From contig CM068583.1 in assembly GCA_035048485.1 (NCBI GenBank), positions 28,269,841-28,333,840 on the forward strand: 64,000 nucleotides of DNA, given 5' to 3'. Made by a program: the position numbers and the translations under genes. This stretch comes from Pteria penguin. Taxonomy: Eukaryota; Mollusca; Bivalvia; Pterioida; Pteriidae. Below are positions 53,062 through 64,000 of this stretch, one piece after another; position 1 is the stretch's first letter; every line of letters starts with the position of its first letter. The notes below the pieces were generated by a model, which saw nothing but the letters and a program-made list of their open reading frames with translations, was not told where the DNA came from and made no database searches.

Positions 53062-53741
53062 GTGAAGCAATAAAACGTCATATGTACTGTAAATAGAAAA
53101 TGGTAATGATATTACATAAGGACACTTTAAGTATGTTATAATTGATTATTGTAATCATAGCTGATAAAATGTAATGTTACACGATAAATCAATCTAAACT
53201 TTAAAAATGATATACTGACATCAAGGAGTTTACGTTCTGCTGATAAATACGTGATTTCAATACAGTGGGTAAAACTGGGAAAAAAGTCATCGTTCTTGTA
53301 TATTTGAAATGCCGGCATGTAAAACTCAACATAACTTATGCAATTATCTAGAACAGAACAAAGATATAAATGTCATGATTTACAGGCCTGTTGCATTAAA
53401 CTATACAAAACAGGTTAAAAATTAAATAAAAAATTGTAATTTTCAGAAGTCTGAAGTGTGAGACAACACATTTTTATTGTCAAAAAGTAAAGTAGATTTC
53501 AATTACTGGGAGATTTAAACTTACGAGTAAAACGGCATGTTTACTAGTAAACTAAAATGCATTAATGGACAAAGGATAAAATAGACAAAATTCCTGTATC
53601 TTATAATCTGGTACAAGAACATAAACAGGTTTCACGGTTCCTAAATCTAAGGTTAAATACGATAAAACACAGCAGTATAGAAAATTATATCGTGCAGAAT
53701 GTGTATGGGTCACACAACCTGAGAAAACAGGTATTATAACG
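53062..53741. other. Upstream region of gene B, nothing recognised
   Basis: AT-rich; it presumably includes the 5'-UTR intron and promoter of gene B, but no clear element is visible. Confidence 0.35.
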
Positions 53742-53880
53742 CTTAGGTTGGTTGGTTGGCTGGTGTTTTACGTCGCTTTCAAGAATATTTCAGATTTATC
53801 GCGATATGGAAACAGGAGTTTACCAACCTCTTAAACATAGTGGCACATCACGGGAATCGAACCCGGATCACATATTAGTC
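53742..53880 (-). mobile_element. tRNA-derived SINE (family 2), reverse orientation
   Basis: The plus strand shows GGTTGGTTGGCTGGTGTTTTACGTCGCTTTC, TATCGCGATATGGAAACAGGAG and, at the far end, GGGAATCGAACCCGGATC, the complement of a tRNA B box. A related copy is at 5575-5760 and a tail-bearing one at 4820-4968. Confidence 0.65.
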
Positions 53881-54099
53881 AGATTTTGTGCTTTTAACAA
53901 GCCTTACAATACCAGTGGAATTAGCGTGTTACGTCATTTTCACCTATTTGCCAATTTAGTAAGATGATAGCCAGTTGTCTGCTCTTCATTAGAAACTTAC
54001 ACTTTTTGCATCTCCAAGTCAGGTATATAAAGTGAATGCTACTTCATTTACCATATCAGTGTATGATGCAAATCGAATTTTAACTCATTGCACAACTTT

Positions 54100-57000
54100 T
54101 ATACTGCTCATTTACCATCTCTGGTGACTATTATGCTACTCCTTTGCCATCTCCACTGACTACCTATTATACTACTCCTTTACCATCTCCACTGACTACT
54201 TATTATACTACTCCTTTACCATCTCCGCTGACTACCTATTATACTACTCTTTATCATCTCCGCTGATTACCTTTTACATTACTTCTTACCATCTCCGCTG
54301 ACTACCTATTATACTACTCCTTTACCATCTCCCCTGACTACCTATTATATTATACCTTTACCATCTCCACTGACTACCTATTATACTACTCCTTTACCAT
54401 CTCCGCTGACTACCTATTATACTACTCCTTTACCATCTCCGCAGACTATCTATTATACTACTCCTTTACCATCTCCGCTGACTACCTATTATACTACTCC
54501 TTTACCATCTCCGCTGACTACCTATTATACTACTCCTTTACCATCTCCGCTGACTACCTATTATACTACTCTTTCCCATCTCCACTGACTACCTATTATA
54601 CTACTCCTTTACCATCTCCGCTGACTACCTATTATACTACTCTTTCCTATCTCCACTGACTACCTATTACACTACTCCTTTACTATCTCCACTGACTACC
54701 TATTACACTACTCCTTTACCATCTCCACTGACTACCTATTACGCTACTCCTTTACCATCTCCGCAAACTACCTATTATACTACTCCTTTACCATCTCCGC
54801 AGACTACCTATTATACTACTCCTTTACCATCTCCGCTGACTACCTATTATACTACTCTTTCCCATCTCCACTGACTACCTATTATACTACTCCTTTACCA
54901 TCTCCGCTGACTACCTATTATACTACTCTTTCCTATCTCCACTGACTACCTATTACACTACTCCTTTACTATCTCCACTGACTACCTATTACACTACTCC
55001 TTTACCATCTCCACTGACTACCTATTACGCTACTCCTTTACCATCTCCACTGACGACCTATTATACTACTCCTATACCATCTTCGCTGACTACCTATTAT
55101 ACTACTCCTTTACCATCCCCACTGACTACCTATTATACTACTCCATTACCATCTCCACTGACTACCTATTATACTACTCCTATACCATCTCCACTGACTA
55201 CCTATTATACTACTCCTTTACCATCTCCACTGACTACCTATTATACTATACCTTTAACGTCTCCACTGACTACCTATTATACTACTCCTTTACCATCTCC
55301 GCTGACTACCTATTATACTACTCCTATACCATCTCCGCTGACTACCTATTATACTACTCCTATACCATCTCCGCTGACTACCTATTATACTACTCCTTTA
55401 CCATCGCCACTGACTACCTATTATACTATACCTTTAACGTCTCCACTGACTACCTATTACACTACTCCTTTACAATCTCCACTGACTACCTATTATACTA
55501 CTCCTATACCATCTCCGCTGTCTACCTATTATACTACTCCTTTACCATCTCCGCTGACTACCTATTATACTATACCTTTAACGTCTCCACTGACTACCTA
55601 TTACACTACTCCTTTACAATCTCCACTGACTACCTATTATACTACTCCTTTACCATCTCCACTGACTACCTATTATACTACTCCTATACCATCTCCGGTG
55701 ACTATCTGTTATACTATACCTTTAACGTCTCCACTGACTACTTATTACACTACTCCTTTACCATCCCCAGTGACTACCTATTATACTACTCCATTACCAT
55801 CTCCGTTGACTACATATTATACTACTCTTTCCCATCTCCACTGACTACCTATTACACTACTCCTTTACCATCTCCACTGACTACCTATCACACTATTCCT
55901 TTACCATCTCAACTGACTACCTATTACACTACTCCTTTACCATCTCCGCTGACAGCCTATTACACTACTCTTTCCCATCTCCATTGACTACCTATTATAC
56001 TACTCCTTTACCATCTCCGCTGACTACCTATTATACTATACCTTTACCATCTCCGCTGACTACCTATTATACTAATCTTTCCCATCTCCACTGACTACCT
56101 ATTACACTACTCCTTTACCATCTCCACTGACTACCTATTACACTACTCCTTTACCATCTCCACTGACTACCTATTATATTATTCCTTTACCATCTTCGCT
56201 GACTACCTATTATACTACTCCTTTACCATCTCAACTGACTACCTATTATACTACTCCTATACCATCTCCGCTGACTACCTATTATACTACTCCTTTACCA
56301 TCTCCACTGACTACCTATTATACTATACCTTTAACGTCTCCACTGACTACCTATTATACTACTCCTTTACCATCACCATTGACTACCTATTATACTACTC
56401 CTATACCATCTCCGCTGACTACCTATCATACTACTCCTATACCATCTCCGCTGACTACCTATTATACTACTCCTTTACCATCTCCACTGACTACCTATTA
56501 TACTATACCTTTAACGTCTCCACTGACTACCTATTACACTACTCCTTTACCATCTCCCCTGACTACCTATTATACTACTCCTATACCATCTCCGCTGACT
56601 ACCTATTATACTACTCCTTTACCATCTCCGCTGACTACCTATTATACTATACCTTTAACGTCTCCACTGACTACCTATTATACTACTCCTTTACCATCTC
56701 CACTGACTACCTATTATACTACTCCTTTACCATCTCCACTGACTACCTATTATACTATACCTTTAACGTCTCCACTGACTACCTATTACACTACTCCTTT
56801 ACCATCTCCACTGACTACCTATTATACTACTCCTATACCATCTCCGCTGACTACCTATTATACTACTCCTTTACCATCTCCGCTGACTACCTATTATACT
56901 ACTCCATTACCATCTCCGTTGATTACCTATTATACTACTCTTTCCCATCTCCACTGACTACCTATTACACTACTCCTTTACCATTTCCACTGACTACCTA

Positions 57001-60000
57001 TTACACTATTCCTTTACCATCTCCACTGACTACCTATTACACTACTCCTTTACCATCTCCGCTGACTACCTTTTACACTACTCTTTCCCATTTCCACTGA
57101 CTACCTATTATACTACTCCTTTACCATCTCCACTGACTACCTATTACACTATTCCTTTACCATCTCCACTGACTACCTATTACACTACTCCTTTACGATC
57201 TCCGCTGACTACCTATTACACTACTCTTTCCTATCTCCACTGACTACCTATTATACTATAACTTTACCATCTCCGCTGACTACCTATTATACTAATCTTT
57301 CCCATCTCCACTGACTACCTATTACACTACTCCTTTACCATCTCCACTGACTACCTATTACACTATTCCTTAACCATCTCCACTGACTACCTATTACACT
57401 ACTCCTTTACCATCTCCGCTGACTACATATTACACTACTCTTTCCCATCTCCACTGACTACCTATTATACTATATCTTTACCATCTCCGCTGACTACCTA
57501 TTATACTAATCTTTCCCATCTCCACTGACTACCTATTACACTACTCCTTTACCATCTCCACTGACTACCTATTATACTACTCCTTTACCATCTCCACTGA
57601 CTACTTATTATACTACTCCTTTACCATCTCCACTGACTACCTATTATACTACTCCTTTACCATCTCCACTGACTACCTATTACACTACTCCTTTATAATT
57701 TCCACCGACTATCTATTATACTACTCCTTTACCATTTCCACTGACTACCTATTATACTACTCCTTTACCATCTCTACTGACTACCTATTATACTACTCCT
57801 TTACCATCTCCACTGACTACCTATTATACTACTCCTTTACCATCTCCACTGACTACCTATTATACTACTCCTTTACCATCTCCGCTGACTACCTATTATA
57901 CTACTCCTTTACCATCTCCGCTGACTACCTATTATACTACTCCTTTACCATCTCCGCTGACTACCTATTATACTACTCCTTTACCATCTCCGCTGACTAC
58001 CTATTATACTACTCTTTCCTATCTCCACTGACTACCTATTACACTACTCCTTTACTATCTCCACTGACTACCTATTACACTACTCCTTTACCATCTCCAC
58101 TGACTACCTATTACGCTACTCCTTTACCATCTCCACTGACGACCTATTATACTACTCCTATACCATCTTCGCTGACTACCTATTATACTACTCCTTTACC
58201 ATCCCCACTGACTACCTATTATACTACTCCATTACCATCTCCACTGACTACCTATTATACTACTCCTATACCATCTCCACTGACTACCTATTATACTACT
58301 CCTTTACCATCTCCACTGACTACCTATTATACTATACCTTTAACGTCTCCACTGACTACCTATTATACTACTCCTTTACCATCTCCGCTGACTACCTATT
58401 ATACTACTCCTTTACCATCTCCGCTGACTACCTATTATACTACTCCTTTACCATCTCCGCTGACTACCTATTATACTACTCCTTTACCATCTCCACTGAC
58501 TACCTATTATACTATACCTTTAACGTCTCCACTGACTACCTATTACACTACTCCTTTACAATCTCCACTGACTACCTATTATACTACTCCTATACCATCT
58601 CCGCTGTCTACCTATTATACTACTCCTTTACCATCTCCGCTGACTACCTATTATACTATACCTTTAACGTCTCCACTGACTACCTATTACACTACTCCTT
58701 TACAATCTCCACTGACTACCTATTATACTACTCCTTTACCATCTCCACTGACTACCTATTATACTACTCCTATACCATCTCCGGTGACTATCTGTTATAC
58801 TATACCTTTAACGTCTCCACTGACTACTTATTACACTACTCCTTTACCATCCCCAGTGACTACCTATTATACTACTCCATTACCATCTCCGTTGACTACA
58901 TATTATACTACTCTTTCCCATCTCCACTGACTACCTATTACACTACTCCTTTACCATCTCCACTGACTACCTATCACACTATTCCTTTACCATCTCAACT
59001 GACTACCTATTACACTACTCCTTTACCATCTCCGCTGACAGCCTATTACACTACTCTTTCCCATCTCCATTGACTACCTATTATACTACTCCTTTACCAT
59101 CTCCGCTGACTACCTATTATACTATACCTTTACCATCTCCGCTGACTACCTATTATACTAATCTTTCCCATCTCCACTGACTACCTATTACACTACTCCT
59201 TTACCATCTCCACTGACTACCTATTACACTACTCCTTTACCATCTCCACTGACTACCTATTATATTATTCCTTTACCATCTTCGCTGACTACCTATTATA
59301 CTACTCCTTTACCATCTCAACTGACTACCTATTATACTACTCCTATACCATCTCCGCTGACTACCTATTATACTACTCCTTTACCATCTCCACTGACTAC
59401 CTATTATACTATACCTTTAACGTCTCCACTGACTACCTATTATACTACTCCTTTACCATCACCATTGACTACCTATTATACTACTCCTATACCATCTCCG
59501 CTGACTACCTATCATACTACTCCTATACCATCTCCGCTGACTACCTATTATACTACTCCTTTACCATCTCCACTGACTACCTATTATACTATACCTTTAA
59601 CGTCTCCACTGACTACCTATTACACTACTCCTTTACCATCTCCCCTGACTACCTATTATACTACTCCTATACCATCTCCGCTGACTACCTATTATACTAC
59701 TCCTTTACCATCTCCGCTGACTACCTATTATACTATACCTTTAACGTCTCCACTGACTACCTATTATACTACTCCTTTACCATCTCCACTGACTACCTAT
59801 TATACTACTCCTTTACCATCTCCACTGACTACCTATTATACTATACCTTTAACGTCTCCACTGACTACCTATTACACTACTCCTTTACCATCTCCACTGA
59901 CTACCTATTATACTACTCCTATACCATCTCCGCTGACTACCTATTATACTACTCCTTTACCATCTCCGCTGACTACCTATTATACTACTCCATTACCATC

Positions 60001-63000
60001 TCCGTTGATTACCTATTATACTACTCTTTCCCATCTCCACTGACTACCTATTACACTACTCCTTTACCATTTCCACTGACTACCTATTACACTATTCCTT
60101 TACCATCTCCACTGACTACCTATTACACTACTCCTTTACCATCTCCGCTGACTACCTTTTACACTACTCTTTCCCATTTCCACTGACTACCTATTATACT
60201 ACTCCTTTACCATCTCCACTGACTACCTATTACACTATTCCTTTACCATCTCCACTGACTACCTATTACACTACTCCTTTACGATCTCCGCTGACTACCT
60301 ATTACACTACTCTTTCCTATCTCCACTGACTACCTATTATACTATAACTTTACCATCTCCGCTGACTACCTATTATACTAATCTTTCCCATCTCCACTGA
60401 CTACCTATTACACTACTCCTTTACCATCTCCACTGACTACCTATTACACTATTCCTTAACCATCTCCACTGACTACCTATTACACTACTCCTTTACCATC
60501 TCCGCTGACTACATATTACACTACTCTTTCCCATCTCCACTGACTACCTATTATACTATATCTTTACCATCTCCGCTGACTACCTATTATACTAATCTTT
60601 CCCATCTCCACTGACTACCTATTACACTACTCCTTTACCATCTCCACTGACTACCTATTATACTACTCCTTTACCATCTCCACTGACTACTTATTATACT
60701 ACTCCTTTACCATCTCCACTGACTACCTATTATACTACTCCTTTACCATCTCCACTGACTACCTATTACACTACTCCTTTATAATTTCCACCGACTATCT
60801 ATTATACTACTCCTTTACCATTTCCACTGACTACCTATTATACTACTCCTTTACCATCTCTACTGACTACCTATTATACTACTCCTTTACCATCTCTACT
60901 GACTACCTATTATACTACTCCTATACCATCTCCACTGACTACCTATTATACTACTCCTTTACCATCTCCGCTGACTACCTATTATACTACTCCTTTACCA
61001 TCTCCGCTGACTACCTATTATACTACTCCTTTACCATCTCCGCTGACTACCTATTATACTACTCCTTTACCATCTCCGCTGACTACCTATTATACTACTC
61101 CTTTACCATCTCCGCTGACTACCTATTATACTATACCTTTAACGTCTCCACTGACTACTTATTATACTACTCCTTTACCATCTCCACTGACTACTTATTA
61201 TACTACTCCTTTACCATCTCCACTGACTACCTATTATACTACTCCTTTACCATCTCCACTGACTATCTATTATACTACTCCTTTACCATTTCCACTGACT
61301 ACCTATTATACTACTCCTTTACCATCTCCACTGACTACCTATTATAATAGTCGTTTACCATCTCTACTGACTACCTTTTATGCTACTCCTTTACAATCTC
61401 CGCTGACTACATATTATGCTACTCTTTTAACTTCTCCACTGACTATTATAGTACTCCTTTACCATCTCCGCTGACTACCTATTTTACTACTCTTTTACCA
61501 TCTCCGCTGACTACCTATTATACTACTACTTTACCATCTCCACTGACTACCTATTACACTACTCCTTTACCATCTCCGTTGACTACCTATTATACTACTC
61601 CTTTACCATCTCCGCTGACTACTTATCATACTACTTCTTTACCATCTCCACTGACTACATTTTACATTACTTCTTACCATCTCTACTGACTACCTATTAT
61701 GCTACTCCTTTGCCATCTCCGCTGACTACCTATTATGCTACTCCTATACCATCTCCACTGACTTCCTTTTATACCACCCTTTTACCATCTCCGCTGACTA
61801 CATATTATGCTACTCCTTTAACATCTCCGCTGACTACGTAGTATACTACTCCTTTGCCATCTCCACTGACTACCTTTTATACTACTCCTTTACCATATCC
61901 GCTGACTACCTATTATACTACTCCTTTACCATCTCCGCTGACTACCTATTATACTACTCCTTTACCGTCTCCGCTGACTACCTATTATACTATTCTTTCC
62001 CATCTCCACTGACTACCTATTACACTACTCCTTGACCATCTCCACTGACTACCTATTACACTACTCCTTTACCATCTCCACTGACTACTTATTATACTAC
62101 TACTTTACCATTTCCACTGACTACCTATTATACTACTCCTTTACCATCTCCACTGACTACCTATTATACTATCCCTTTACCATTTCCACTGAGTACCTAT
62201 TATACTACTCCATTACCATTTCCACTGACTACCTATTATACTACTCCTTTACCAATTCCACTGACTACCTATTATACTACTCCTTTACAATCTCCACTGA
62301 CTATCTATTATACCATTCCTTTACCATCTCCACTGACTACCTATTATACTACTCCTTTACCATCTCCACTGACTACCTATTATACTACTCCTTTACCATC
62401 TCTACTGACTACCTATTATACCACTCCTTTACCATCTCTACTGACTACCTATTATACTATTCCTATACCATCTCCACTGACTACCTATTATACTACTCCT
62501 TTACCATCTCCGCTGACTACCTATTATACTACTCCTTTACCATCTCCACTGACTACCTATTATACTACTCCTTTACCATCTCCACTGACTACCTATTATG
62601 CTACTCCTTTACCATCTCTACTGACTACCTATTATACTACTCCTTTACCATCTCTACTGACTACCTATTATACTACTCCTATACCATCGCCACTGACTAC
62701 CTATTATACTACTCCTTTACCATCTCCACTGACTACCTATTATACTATACCTTTAACGTCTCCACTGACTACCTATTACACTGCTCCTTTACCATCTCCG
62801 CTGACTACGTATTATACTACTCCTTTACCATCTCCGCTGACTACGTATTATACTACTCCTTTACCATCTCTACTGACTACCTATTATGTTACTCCTTTAC
62901 AATCTCCGGTGACTGCTTATTATACTTCTCCTTTACCATCTCCACTGACTATTATAGTACTCCTTTACCTTCTCCGCTGACTACCTATTATACCACTCTT

Positions 63001-63775
63001 ACCAATCCTCTGACTACCTATTATACTACTCCTTTACCATCTCCACTGACTACCTATTACACTACTCCTTTATCATCTCCGCTGACTACCTATTATACTA
63101 CTCCTTTACCATGTCCGCTGACTAATTATACTACTTCTTTACCATCTCCACTGACTACCTTTTACATTACTTCTTACCATCTCCGCTGACTACCTATTAT
63201 GCTACTCCTTTGCCATCTCCGCTGACTACCTATTATACTACTCCTTTACCATCTCCACTGACTACCTATTATACTATACCTTTAACGTCTCCACTGACTA
63301 CCTATTATACTACTCCTTTACCATCTCCACTGACTACCGATTATACTACTCCTATACCATCTCCGCTGACTACCTATCATACTACTCCTATACCATCTCC
63401 GCTGACTTCCTTTTATACTACTCCTTTACCATCTCCACTGACTACCTATTACACTACTCCTTTACCATCTCCACTGACTACCTATTACACTACTCCTTTA
63501 CCATCTCTGATGACTACCTATTATGCTACTCCTTTACCATCTCCGCTGACTACCTATTATACTACTCTTTCCCATCTCCACTGACTACCTATTATACTAC
63601 GCCTTTACCATCTCCACTGACTACCTATTATACTACTCTTTACCATCTCCACTGACTACCTATTATACTACTCCTTTACCATTTCCACTGACTACCTATT
63701 ATACTACGCCTTTACCATCTCCACTGACTACCTATTATACTACGCCTTTACCATCTCTGATGACTTCCTGTTCTA
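54100..63775. repeat. 36-bp tandem satellite, about 9.7 kb
   Basis: The consensus unit is CCATCTCCACTGACTACC TATTATACTACTCCTTTA. Recurrent variants are CACTG/CGCTG, TTTACC/TATACC, a CTTTAACGTCTCC unit, and a 35-bp unit with CTCTTTCCCATCTCC. The array begins in degenerate units near 54100 and ends at GATGACTTCCTGTTC near 63775. Two forward frames stay open through each 36-bp unit ([12 protein letters not shown] and [12 protein letters not shown]), while all reverse frames close. The 35-bp units shift the frame, so long ORFs stop and restart. There is no signal peptide, splice context or start-codon logic, so I treat it as non-coding satellite. No unit occurs elsewhere in the window. Confidence 0.95.
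54925..61096. repeat. Head-to-tail 3,086-bp higher-order duplication in the satellite
   Basis: Copy 1 (54925-58010) and copy 2 (58011-61096) are directly adjacent. Landmarks recur at exactly 3,086 bp: ACTCTTTCCT at 54925 and 58011, TGACGACCTA at 55051 and 58137, and an identical 192-codon open segment at 56379 and 59465. Only scattered base differences were seen (for example TATACC/TTTACC near 55325/58411). A shorter 286-bp duplication lies just before (54639 against 54925). Confidence 0.9.
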
Positions 63776-63959
63776 AGTAACCATAGACAGATCGGTCACT
63801 TCATAAAAAGGGTGTTAACTTTTTCCGAGGCATTCTTACGAATTTGTTTTATGAATAGTTTTCAATGCAGTGTCTACGCTTATGCTCCCGGAGTAAATTA
63901 TCACCGATATTTTAGGAGAGAAAATTTCTATCTGGAACGATACACGAGTCCAATGCAAT

Positions 63960-63961
<2 letters not shown>

Positions 63962-63990
<29 letters not shown>

Positions 63991-63991
63991 A
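63962..63991. repeat. (CT)n microsatellite
   Basis: About 14 CT units near the window end; the preceding 63776-63961 shows no recognisable feature. Confidence 0.9.
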
Positions 63992-64000
63992 TTCAGTCAA

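Noticed and set aside
56379..63584. Long Thr/Pro/Tyr-rich and Leu/Tyr-rich ORFs as a repetitive structural protein gene
   Set aside because: Open frames are forced by the 36-bp unit. Frames are broken by 35-bp units, and there is no signal peptide, promoter or intron context.
54100..63775. Regularly spaced repeats as a CRISPR array
   Set aside because: Units are directly adjacent without unique spacers, and the rest of the window is clearly eukaryotic.

Overview
The window looks like nuclear DNA of a mollusc, most likely a bivalve. The evidence is AT-rich sequence with intron-containing genes, GT-AG splice sites, temptin-like genes (a family known from molluscs), tRNA-derived SINEs, mariner and LINE relics, abundant microsatellites and a 9.7 kb satellite. 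No species can be named from the sequence alone.

Layout. (1) 2.7-35.8 kb: three tandem same-strand paralogues of the monocarboxylate-transporter-like MFS family (SLC16/MCT). The first is 5'-partial (2757-4741). The other two are complete five-exon genes (7303-14605, 575 aa; 30383-35798, 554 aa). Intron positions and phases are the same in all three, so they arose by duplication. Their introns and the 14.6-30.3 kb gap hold SINEs, MITEs, microsatellites, reverse-transcriptase relics, a dead mariner (about 24.1-24.9 kb) and an internally deleted, frameshifted L1/Tx1-type LINE (26.3-29.3 kb). (2) 37.1-43.1 kb: two tandem three-exon genes for small secreted cysteine-containing proteins of the temptin type (147 and 153 aa), with a second mariner relic between them. 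(3) 46.1-53.1 kb: two minus-strand genes for small basic proteins I do not recognise, which appear to be distant paralogues, plus a short plus-strand cysteine-stripe ORF. (4) 54.1-63.8 kb: a 36-bp tandem satellite containing a head-to-tail 3,086-bp higher-order duplication.

The transporters are predicted plasma-membrane carriers of monocarboxylates or related small solutes. The temptin-like proteins are predicted to be secreted and may act in chemical signalling. Nothing in the sequence links the two clusters functionally. The least described items are the 46.1/52.5 kb gene pair with the cysteine-stripe ORF, the array of splice-donor-like minisatellite units upstream of the third transporter, and the recently duplicated satellite. 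Exon calls rest on reading frame, splice consensus and paralogue comparison; no transcript evidence was available.
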